This document shows positions 8,186 through 14,448 of a stretch of 27,090 bases of DNA, piece after piece (the stretch's first letter is position 1; each line of letters starts with the position of its first letter). The notes under the pieces were generated by a model. It ran no database searches. It saw only the letters and a list, made by a program, of their open reading frames with translations, and was not told where the DNA came from. The position numbers and the translations under genes were made by a program. The stretch spans positions 1 through 27,090 of the forward strand of contig CAZQHK010000049.1 of NCBI GenBank assembly GCA_964593455.1. The letters are read 5' to 3'. The stretch is from CAZQHK01 sp964593455. GTDB lineage: Bacteria > Muiribacteriota > CAYSPT01.

Positions 8186-8227
8186 AATATTAATATTCTT
8201 AATCATTTAATTAAAGATATTAATATT
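8186..8227. repeat. Three AT-only palindromes in a divergent promoter region
   Basis: AATATTAATATT (8186-8197) is a perfect palindrome. TTTAATTAAA (8206-8215) is another. ATATTAATATT (8217-8227) repeats 11 of the 12 bases of the first. They lie between the divergent DUF2089-pspA and GlmU-like genes, five bases upstream of the pspA-operon -35. They could be operators, an UP element or simple AT-rich DNA. Confidence 0.45.
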
Positions 8228-8290
8228 TTTGTTTCTCCTTTACGCTCCCTCGGGGAAGGTGATATCATTGCTTTTGGAGGTGTTGGCAAA

Positions 8291-9529
8291 GTGCAGGCAG
8301 TGATTATGGCAGCCGGAGAGTCCACCCGGACATATCCGCTTACACTTACCAGGCCGAAACCACTTCTCTCGGTAGCGGGAAAGACCTTGCTGGAGCATAA
8401 TCTCACCCAGCTTGACGGACTGGTTGACGAAGTGATCCTGGTAGTCGGATACAGACAGGAAATGATCCGCTCATTTCTCGGAGATGTTTACCAGGGAATG
8501 AAGCTGACATATGTCGAACAGAAAGAGCGCCTGGGAACCGGGCACGTATTGACGACGGTTCGCGATTATGTCTCCGGCCGGTTCATGATCATGAACGGGG
8601 ACGATCTTTTTACCCACTCAGATATGGAAACCTGCCTGAATTGCGATCTCTGCGTTCTGGCCGCCGAGGTCGGCGACGCCACCCGGTTCGGACTGCTGGT
8701 GGTTGAAGACGGTATTCTCAAAGACCTCACGGAAAAACCGGCTACCGCCGGGGCGGGTCTGGGAAACACCGGCCTGTACGTTTTCGACCAGCGGGTCTTC
8801 AACATAGAGATACCGCTCTCACCCCGGGGCGAGTATGAGATTACCGATATTGTCAGAGCTCTGATTCCCTCCGGCGAACTGAAGTGTGTGCAGGTACGTG
8901 ACTACTGGCTGCCGGTCGGCTATCCGTGGGATCTGCTATCCGCCAACGAGTTTTTTCTGAAACGGATTCAGGTCACTACCAAGATCTGCGGCACGCTCAT
9001 GGAACCCAATCACGTTGACGGTCCCCTGGTTCTGGGGGAGGGTTCCGTGATAGAGCCCTTCGTCACCATCAAGGGGCCGGTCGTTATCGGACGGGACACC
9101 GTGGTCATGAGTCACTCCTACATCGAGGGACCCACTATCATCGGCGATGGGTGCAAAATCGAACCCCGCACCTATATCCGCAAGCACACGACGCTTGGCA
9201 ACCGATGCCGGGTGAACGCCGATATCAAGAACTGCCTGTTCATGGAAGGCTCCAATGCCGCCCACATCAACTCCTACCTGGGCGACTCGGTCATCGGCAG
9301 TAATGTTAATATCGGTTCCGGGACCACCACCGCCAACCTGCGCCATGACGGGAAAAATGTCAGATCCAGGGTGAAAGGCACAATGGTGGATACCGGCCGG
9401 CGCAAATTGGGTACCATCATCGCCGACGACGTGCATACCGGTATCTATACAATGATTTATCCCGGGCGCATGATCTGGCCGGGAAAGAGTACGATGCCGG
9501 GTGAGATAGTCAAGAAGAACATCACCTAA
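8291..9529 (+). CDS. Bifunctional sugar-1-phosphate nucleotidyltransferase/acyltransferase, archaeal GlmU-like
   Basis: 412 residues. The N-terminal nucleotidyltransferase domain starts with the nucleotide loop AAGESTR (7-13), followed by PLTLTRPKPLL and NGDD (102-105). From about residue 245 a left-handed beta-helix follows, with many hexapeptide turns (VIGRDTV, IIGDGCKIE, VIGSNVNIGSGT). Within it NAAHINSYLGDS places His325 where GlmU has its catalytic acetyltransferase histidine. The layout and the TYPLTLTRPKPLL start resemble the archaeal bifunctional enzymes that make UDP-GlcNAc. Uridylyl versus thymidylyl specificity is not certain. The loop has Ser where bacterial GlmU has Gly. The GTG start has GGAGG about ten bases upstream. 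The gene is divergent from the pspA operon and nearly abuts the convergent iron regulator gene. Confidence 0.85.
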   Translation: MQAVIMAAGESTRTYPLTLTRPKPLLSVAGKTLLEHNLTQLDGLVDEVILVVGYRQEMIRSFLGDVYQGMKLTYVEQKERLGTGHVLTTVRDYVSGRFMIMNGDDLFTHSDMETCLNCDLCVLAAEVGDATRFGLLVVEDGILKDLTEKPATAGAGLGNTGLYVFDQRVFNIEIPLSPRGEYEITDIVRALIPSGELKCVQVRDYWLPVGYPWDLLSANEFFLKRIQVTTKICGTLMEPNHVDGPLVLGEGSVIEPFVTIKGPVVIGRDTVVMSHSYIEGPTIIGDGCKIEPRTYIRKHTTLGNRCRVNADIKNCLFMEGSNAAHINSYLGDSVIGSNVNIGSGTTTANLRHDGKNVRSRVKGTMVDTGRRKLGTIIADDVHTGIYTMIYPGRMIWPGKSTMPGEIVKKNIT

Positions 9530-9539
9530 CCCGTCGGGG

Positions 9540-10175
9540 TCAGTTTGCCTGCAGCTTCACGTGAATTTTTTCCGCCATGTGCTGGTCGATGGTGAACTGG
9601 CTGTACCCAATCTGGAACACATATGACGGATAGTTCCTGATAAGCTTGATCTGGGTGCCCGGTAAAAGGCCCATGGACAGAAGTTTTTGCACGTTTGCCA
9701 CTTCTTTCGTGTTCAGAAAAGCGATAACTCCTTCTGAATCCGGTTCCACTTCCGATAGCAGCAAAACGCCTTCGTGCTTTTCCTTACTGGCACAACAATC
9801 ACCTGGCGGAATCGGATTGTTATGCGGGCAGATTTGCGGGTGTCCGAGCAGGATACAGACCTTTTCTTCCACTCCCTCGGTAATGTGATGCTCGAATTCA
9901 CAGGCCGATTGTTCAATCATCTCGCTGGAGAGGTTCAATACGTCGCTTAACAGTTTTTCAGCCAGACGGTGTCTCCTGATCATATTTTTGCCGGACTCCA
10001 GGCCTGCCTCCGACAGAGAAACTTTTTCGTTCTCGACAAGAATGAAATTCTCTTCCAGAAGCATCTCAAGATCATTTTCATCCACTTCGATCAGGTTTCT
10101 GTCGGTGATGTCTTTTTCAACCGTCATAACATACAGTTTTTCAAGTAATTCCTCTAACTGTTCTTTTCGGTCCAA
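9540..10175 (-). CDS. DtxR-like regulator fused to a FeoA domain
   Basis: 211 residues. Residues 66-100 are the DtxR/IdeR dimer and metal domain: RRHRLAEKLL (His69, Glu73) and ACEFEHH (Cys92, Glu95, His96). These match the DtxR ligands His79, Glu83, Cys102, Glu105 and His106. GHPQICPHNNPIPPGDC (111-127) also belongs to that domain. A FeoA-type SH3 domain fills about 134-210. The N-terminal 60 residues should hold a winged helix, but the recognition-helix region is short and strongly acidic (KDITDRNLIEVDENDLEML). DNA binding is therefore doubtful. It is the last gene of the feo operon, starting with TTG and overlapping the zinc-ribbon gene by 22 bases. It could act as an iron-sensing FeoA partner of FeoB. 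Confidence 0.8.
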   Translation of the reverse strand: MDRKEQLEELLEKLYVMTVEKDITDRNLIEVDENDLEMLLEENFILVENEKVSLSEAGLESGKNMIRRHRLAEKLLSDVLNLSSEMIEQSACEFEHHITEGVEEKVCILLGHPQICPHNNPIPPGDCCASKEKHEGVLLLSEVEPDSEGVIAFLNTKEVANVQKLLSMGLLPGTQIKLIRNYPSYVFQIGYSQFTIDQHMAEKIHVKLQAN

Positions 10176-10342
10176 ACCGTCTTCACCACCCTTTGTATGA
10201 ATTTGGATAAACTCGATTCGGCGGGCATTTCATAGCCGCACCGTGGACATTTGATTTTTGCGCACTTTGATCCCAGGCAGGCCGAGCAGCTCTTTTCCCC
10301 TTCCTCTTTGGAAAATTCAAAGCAACAGACCGCACAGATCAC
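10154..10342 (-). CDS. Small Cys-rich zinc-ribbon protein of the feo operon
   Basis: 62 residues with nine cysteines: MICAVCC, CSAC, a lone Cys, and KCPRCGYEMP. This can form a zinc ribbon or bind iron or an Fe-S cluster. The C-terminal third is a basic amphipathic helix. It starts with GTG inside a 4-base GTGA overlap with the feoB stop and runs 22 bases into the DtxR-FeoA gene, so all three are translationally coupled. Its position suggests a part in ferrous iron uptake, comparable to the small FeoC-type accessories. The sequence is not that of E. coli FeoC. The function is not known to me. Confidence 0.7.
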   Translation of the reverse strand: MICAVCCFEFSKEEGEKSCSACLGSKCAKIKCPRCGYEMPAESSLSKFIQRVVKTVWTEKNS

Positions 10343-12351
10343 AGAACAACCCCGAACGTGTTGAATACCACGTTGACTATAATACCGGTTAACAGCGCGA
10401 AAAGAAACACGAAGGTAGCGATACCGGACCCTACCTTCCAGCCTCTCTCTTTCACTATCACCGCAAATTGCGCCACGCAGGGAACGAACAGGGTCAGCAC
10501 GATGGCGGCGATAACCAACTGATTGTCCGTCATACCGCCTGACTTATACAGGTCATACAGGCCGGCCGCGCCGTAATCCCTTCTGAAAAACCCGAATAGA
10601 AATGCCACGGACGCGCTCGATGGCAGTCCCATCCAGGCCAGGGGATAACTGATTGCCTTCAGTATCAGGTCAAAAACCTTTGTTATTTGGCCTATCCATA
10701 TCAGGACACTGGCCAGGATAAAGAGCGGTAGGACTTCCTTGAAGTACCACTCCATCCGGGTGTAGGTCTTGACCAGTACATTGGATAGTTTCGGTAGACG
10801 AAGCGGGGGAATCTCCATGAAGAAGACCGATTTTTCACCGGGCAGGATCCTGGCGGTTATCGTACCCACCAGCAGGAACAGTCCCACGATCACTCCGAGC
10901 CAGATACAAAAAGCCACCAGTTTTCCACTGAAAAGCCCGAGCAGCACGCCCAGTTGGGCGGAGCAGGGAATCGCCAGAGAGAGCAGCAGGGTGGCGATAA
11001 TCCGCTCTCTTTTCGTCGGCAGGATCCTGGTGACGATGGTCCCCATGGTGTCACAACCGAAACCCAGCACCATGGGAATGACGGCCCGGCCGCTGAGCCC
11101 GATCTGCTTGAAAATACGGTCGATCAGCATGGCCAGGCGCGGCAGGTAGCCGGAATCTTCTATCAGGGAAAACACCAGGAAGAAGGTTCCCACAATGGGA
11201 AACACAATGGCTATGGCATAGCTGATCCCGAGGGTGATGATGCCGTAATCGTGGACAAAAAGGTCCTGCAAAACCGGCCAGGGAATGACCCTTTCGACAA
11301 ATTCCGTGACGTAAGGAGAGACATATTTTTCGAAAATACCGGATTCGAGAAAATCGACCAGTGTCCCGGCCCCAAACCCGCCGACGAACTTGTAAAGACC
11401 GAAATAAAGGACCATCAGGAGTATCGGAAAACCCGTCCAGGGATTCATGGTAATGTCGCTCAGCCGGTCCCGGAAAGTCTTCTTTCCCTTCCCCGGGTAG
11501 TCGACCGCTTGCTGGACGATCTTTTCTGTGAAATTTTGCCTTTTGATATTGATCTCGTAGGCCAGCGGATGCCGATATTGTGCCTTGAGATCATCCGCAA
11601 TGGGCTTGATCTGATCTATCAGTGCCGGCTCTTTCTTTTTAACTCTGTCCAGCGTATCCGGATCGTTTTGGAGCATGAGCAGGGCGGCGGCACGCTTACT
11701 GATGCGATAGTCTTCACTGAACATATGCTTGATCTTGTAAACAGCGTCGTTGATTGCTGATCCGTAATCGATCTTGATCTTTTTTGTTTGCAGGTACTCT
11801 TTCATCCTCCGCTTCAAGACATCAACTCCGAATCCTGAAACAGAATTTGTGGCCACTACGGGAGTGTTGAGCAGTCGTTCGAGTTTCTCCGTATTGATCT
11901 TGATACCTAGATTATCCGCTTCGTCAATGATATTAAGGACCAGGATTGTCGGCAGACCGCTTTCGATCAATTGCAGGGTCAACGGAAGCATACGGGAAAT
12001 GTTCTTGGCATCGATGACATTCAGAATGAGTCCCGGTTCTTCATCGAGCAGGATTGTTTTAGCAACCCGTTCCTCTTCGGTAATACAAACCATGGAATAG
12101 AGGCCGGGGGTGTCGATGACTTCGCACCCGTCACCCTTGATCCCGCAGGTGCCCCGCGTTACCTCAACGGTGGTTCCCGGATAATTGGATACGATTACCC
12201 GAGCCCCGGTCAGATAATTGAAAAGAACGCTTTTACCGACATTGGGTGAACCCACGATAGCAATTTTCTTCAACTCTTTTTTGAAATCCGATTCCTGGCT
12301 CCCTTGCGGGGTATGAAACAAGGCGTACTTGAGAACCTGGAGAAAACCCAT
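10339..12351 (-). CDS. feoB: Ferrous iron transporter FeoB
   Basis: 670 residues. The N-terminal G domain has G1 GSPNVGKS (34-41), G2 around YPGTT (57-61), G3 DTPG (80-83) and G4 NIID (140-143). A helical linker follows, then the membrane part with the two conserved gate blocks. The first includes MVLGFGCDTMGT and CSAQLG; the second includes FLFGFFRRDYGAAG and LFVPCVAQFAV. FeoB moves Fe2+ across the cytoplasmic membrane with GTP hydrolysis. A 30-residue extension precedes the G domain, and the length is slightly below the E. coli protein. ATG at 12351 has GGGAGG upstream. The promoter (12483-12512) and DtxR-box-like site (12451-12469) upstream indicate iron repression. FeoA is supplied as a domain of the last gene of the operon. 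Confidence 0.95.
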   Translation of the reverse strand: MGFLQVLKYALFHTPQGSQESDFKKELKKIAIVGSPNVGKSVLFNYLTGARVIVSNYPGTTVEVTRGTCGIKGDGCEVIDTPGLYSMVCITEEERVAKTILLDEEPGLILNVIDAKNISRMLPLTLQLIESGLPTILVLNIIDEADNLGIKINTEKLERLLNTPVVATNSVSGFGVDVLKRRMKEYLQTKKIKIDYGSAINDAVYKIKHMFSEDYRISKRAAALLMLQNDPDTLDRVKKKEPALIDQIKPIADDLKAQYRHPLAYEINIKRQNFTEKIVQQAVDYPGKGKKTFRDRLSDITMNPWTGFPILLMVLYFGLYKFVGGFGAGTLVDFLESGIFEKYVSPYVTEFVERVIPWPVLQDLFVHDYGIITLGISYAIAIVFPIVGTFFLVFSLIEDSGYLPRLAMLIDRIFKQIGLSGRAVIPMVLGFGCDTMGTIVTRILPTKRERIIATLLLSLAIPCSAQLGVLLGLFSGKLVAFCIWLGVIVGLFLLVGTITARILPGEKSVFFMEIPPLRLPKLSNVLVKTYTRMEWYFKEVLPLFILASVLIWIGQITKVFDLILKAISYPLAWMGLPSSASVAFLFGFFRRDYGAAGLYDLYKSGGMTDNQLVIAAIVLTLFVPCVAQFAVIVKERGWKVGSGIATFVFLFALLTGIIVNVVFNTFGVVL

Positions 12352-12450
12352 TGTGATTAAACCTCCCTTTCACCTGCCGGTCAATGAACCGTACTGGTAT
12401 TCCGGTAGGGAATAAAATGGTGTAACAATGAAAACGTCACACACTGTAGT

Positions 12451-12469
12451 TTTGTGTAAGCTAACCTTG
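12451..12469 (-). promoter_or_regulatory. DtxR-box-like operator at the feoB promoter
   Basis: Read on the minus strand, the 19 bases CAAGGTTAGCTTACACAAA match 13 of 19 positions of the DtxR/IdeR consensus TTAGGTTAGSCTAACCTAA. The left half AGGTTAGC is intact. The site begins a few bases after the predicted transcript start of feoB, where a bound repressor would block transcription. Confidence 0.55.
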
Positions 12470-12482
12470 TTCACGCTAATTT

Positions 12483-12512
12483 AAAATAACATGAAATAAA
12501 TCTAGTTGTCAA
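12483..12512 (-). promoter_or_regulatory. Sigma-70 promoter of the feo operon
   Basis: Minus-strand TTGACA (12507-12512), an 18-base spacer, then TATTTT (12483-12488). The start point is expected near 12475, giving a leader of about 125 bases before the feoB ATG. The region is AT-rich compared with the flanking genes. Confidence 0.6.
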
Positions 12513-12582
12513 TATAATGAATAAGATTTATTTAAAAAAACATTGTTCATATAAGTGTACTTATGGTCTTCGGGCAAAAAAA

Positions 12583-13029
12583 TTATTCCACCTGGAATTG
12601 CTTCAAATCTTTATTGTATTTTAGCTTCCCGTGCGTTTTAATGAATTTCGCAAACTGTTTCAGACGTGACATGGACAGATTGTCAATGGAATGTTCTATC
12701 CGGCAGGCGTTTTCTTCAGCGGTTTTCTCGTCCAGTCCGAGAACATCATGAAAAAAAACAATCAGATCCTGGTGCCGGCCGTATATCGTTTTTGCTTCCC
12801 GGTATCCTTTTTCCGTAAGCGTGATCCATCGGTACGTGTTGTAGTTGACATACCCGGCCTCACTCAACACTTTCATGGTATTTGAAACATTTGATTTATT
12901 GACTTTCAATTCGTTGGCGATATCGGTAACCCGGGCCGCAGGGTTTTTTTCGATATGGATAATAATATAAATCGCTTCCAGGTAATCTTCCTGGACCGGG
13001 CTCAACTGCGTGTTTTTCTTCCTGCTCAT
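12583..13029 (-). CDS. DtxR/MntR-family metal-dependent regulator
   Basis: 148 residues. The winged helix covers about 10-80, with recognition helix VNKSNVSNTMKVLSEAGYV at 43-61. The dimer/metal domain follows. Candidate metal ligands are Asp15, Glu18, His86, Cys109, Glu112 and His113. The Cys at 109 (CRIEH) is as in DtxR, where MntR has Glu, which favours iron sensing over manganese; that is inference from the families. There is no SH3/FeoA domain, so it has the short MntR layout. It lies upstream of feoB on the same strand, separated by 231 bases with feoB's own promoter. Its own promoter overlaps a GGGTTAG half site, so autoregulation is plausible. Confidence 0.85.
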   Translation of the reverse strand: MSRKKNTQLSPVQEDYLEAIYIIIHIEKNPAARVTDIANELKVNKSNVSNTMKVLSEAGYVNYNTYRWITLTEKGYREAKTIYGRHQDLIVFFHDVLGLDEKTAEENACRIEHSIDNLSMSRLKQFAKFIKTHGKLKYNKDLKQFQVE

Positions 13030-13112
13030 TTGTTCCCATCTTCCGTAGTAAACCCGTAAACTGCAAGTTAACTTCGTTGTGAGAAGCAGCAGAATGTCTT
13101 TCGGGTTAGTTA

Positions 13113-13141
13113 TTAATAGCGTGTGTATGAGTATATGTCAA
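13113..13141 (-). promoter_or_regulatory. Sigma-70 promoter of the DtxR-type regulator gene
   Basis: Minus-strand TTGACA (13136-13141), a 17-base spacer, then TATTAA (13113-13118). The expected start (about 13106) falls within GGGTTAG, read on the plus strand at 13103-13109. That is the same half-site core found in the feoB operator. Confidence 0.6.
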
Positions 13142-13196
13142 CCCGTCGGTTTCTCGCCGCTTGCCTTCCCGGCTTTCCTGCGCTACCATGATTTTG

Positions 13197-13220
13197 TTAT
13201 CCTCACTCGTGTGAAGATAA
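13197..13220. promoter_or_regulatory. 24-base operator-like palindrome upstream of the LUD gene
   Basis: TTATCCTCACTC (13197-13208) faces GTGTGAAGATAA (13209-13220). Ten of twelve positions pair, with no spacer. It ends 46 bases before the LUD gene start. It covers a weak promoter-like pair (TTGTTA 13195-13200, GATAAA 13216-13221), as an operator would. No cognate regulator is identifiable. Confidence 0.5.
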
Positions 13221-13266
13221 AACGGAAATAAAGCCGTATGGCTATTTCAGGAAGGAATGGAAGCAC

Positions 13267-13884
13267 GTGACCCCACAATTGTCAAAAGTTGCTGAGGCAT
13301 TGGAAAAGAATAATATCAGCTGCATCGTTGTGAGCGATGCAAAAGAAGCTAAAGAGAAGGCTCTTACACTGATAAACAAAAATGACACCATCGGTCTGGG
13401 AGGATCGGTAAGCATTGATCAGATAGGAATCCTTCCGTACCTGAGAGAAAACGGTTACCGTCTTCTCGACCGTTACGACTCCTCACTCGGCAGGGAAGAG
13501 GTGATGGCCATACTCAAGCAGTCCGCCACCGCCGACATTTTCATGTGCAGCACCAATGCTCTGACCGAACAGGGGGAACTGGTTAACAAGGACGGAATGG
13601 GTTCGCGGATGGGCCCGGTGATCTTCGGTCCCCACAAGGTTATCGTCTTTTGCGGCCGAAACAAGATAGTCAGGGACATTCCGGCGGCCCTGAAGCGTAT
13701 CGAGCTTCACGCCGCCCCTCTGAATGCCAGCCGGCTCGAGCAGAACGTTCCCTGCGTGGCTACCGGCCGATGTATGGACTGCAACTCGCCTGAACGTATC
13801 TGCTGCTCCACTATTATTCTGCACCAGCAGCGCCAACCGGGACGAATAACTGTCATTATTATTGATGAGGATCTCGGGTACTGA
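13267..13884 (+). CDS. LUD-domain (LutC/YkgG-like) protein
   Basis: 205 residues forming one LUD domain. GLGGSVSIDQIGI at about 43-55 is the nucleotide/phosphate-type glycine-rich loop. DIFMCSTNALTEQGELVNKDGMGSRMGPVIFGP follows, and a Cys-rich C-terminus reads CMDC-x3-ERICC. LutC-type proteins belong to lactate-utilisation complexes, but no LutA or LutB gene is nearby. Stand-alone LUD proteins of this length are common and of unknown substrate. The start is GTG at 13267 with AGGAAGG about 11 bases upstream. Its promoter region holds a 24-base palindrome and is divergent from the DtxR-type regulator gene, so metal control is possible but not shown. Confidence 0.8.
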   Translation: MTPQLSKVAEALEKNNISCIVVSDAKEAKEKALTLINKNDTIGLGGSVSIDQIGILPYLRENGYRLLDRYDSSLGREEVMAILKQSATADIFMCSTNALTEQGELVNKDGMGSRMGPVIFGPHKVIVFCGRNKIVRDIPAALKRIELHAAPLNASRLEQNVPCVATGRCMDCNSPERICCSTIILHQQRQPGRITVIIIDEDLGY

Positions 13885-13935
13885 ATCGAACGGGCCGTCC
13901 GATTCTCTGCTGTCGGCCGGCTATCAGGGCCCGGC
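13883..13935 (+). terminator. Two hairpins after the LUD gene
   Basis: GAATCGAACGG (13883-13893) and CCGTCCGATTC (13895-13905) pair at 10 of 11 positions with an almost absent loop. A second hairpin GCCGG (13916-13920)/CCGGC (13931-13935) follows. They lie between convergent genes. Neither has a clear U-run, so termination is probable by position only. Confidence 0.4.
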
Positions 13936-13942
13936 TTGAAAC

Positions 13943-14299
13943 CTAGTTATTGTCCTGCCACTCCCAGATACTGCTAGGCCAGTATTCATCTAGATATTCA
14001 TCGATATCAATAGCATCTTTACTGATCGAGTCGGGACCATCGGGAGCACAGCAGGAGGAGAACTTCTTCTGCATAGCAGAAAAACAATCCCCCATCTTGT
14101 CCGGGGAGCACCCTTCAAATTTTTCCCTCATCTCAGGGAAGGTCGAAAAAAACTCCTGTTTCACTTTCGAGATGAATGGTGCCATCCGCTCATCCATACC
14201 GGGACCGCAGACCGATCCCATCTGTTCACAGCACCCGTTAAACGGTGTGCCGCCGGTCTGGGTCTCCCCTCCATGTACTCTGTTCTTTTCGTCTGACAT
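13943..14299 (-). CDS. Small Cys-rich hypothetical protein
   Basis: 118 residues from the ATG at 14299, which has an ideal AAGGAGG eight bases upstream. An in-frame ATG at 14389 has no such site and is rejected. The protein is soluble-looking, with cysteines at FNGCCEQMGSVCGPG, EGCSP, GDCF and SSCCAPDG. A helical middle (MAPFISKVKQEFFSTFPEMREKFEGC) and an acidic, Trp-rich tail (DEYLDEYWPSSIWEWQDNN) follow. Two CC pairs and further single cysteines suggest metal or disulfide chemistry. I do not recognise the family. Its leader contains a GGGAGC/GCTCCC hairpin (14328-14348). It is convergent with the LUD gene and divergent from the protease gene. Confidence 0.65.
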   Translation of the reverse strand: MSDEKNRVHGGETQTGGTPFNGCCEQMGSVCGPGMDERMAPFISKVKQEFFSTFPEMREKFEGCSPDKMGDCFSAMQKKFSSCCAPDGPDSISKDAIDIDEYLDEYWPSSIWEWQDNN

Positions 14300-14396
14300 C
14301 GTGTAATCCTCCTTCGTGTATTTTGGTGGGAGCTTTTTGAGTGCTCCCTCCCATAGACGAGAGAAGTTCCCAAAAGGATACAGGGTCAAATAGAAG

Positions 14397-14426
14397 TTGC
14401 CGAAATCAATTTCTCCCGATTACAAT
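14397..14426 (+). promoter_or_regulatory. Promoter of the propeller-subtilase gene
   Basis: TTGCCG (14397-14402), an 18-base spacer, then TACAAT (14421-14426). The start is expected near 14433, leaving about 16 bases that contain AAAGGAG before the ATG at 14449. Confidence 0.5.
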
Positions 14427-14448
14427 AAAATCAAAGGAGTGATACGGC

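Noticed and set aside
10954..11760. Plus-strand open frame of 268 codons
   Set aside because: It lies antisense to feoB, has low-complexity polar composition and no ribosome site; it is a mirror of a well-conserved gene.
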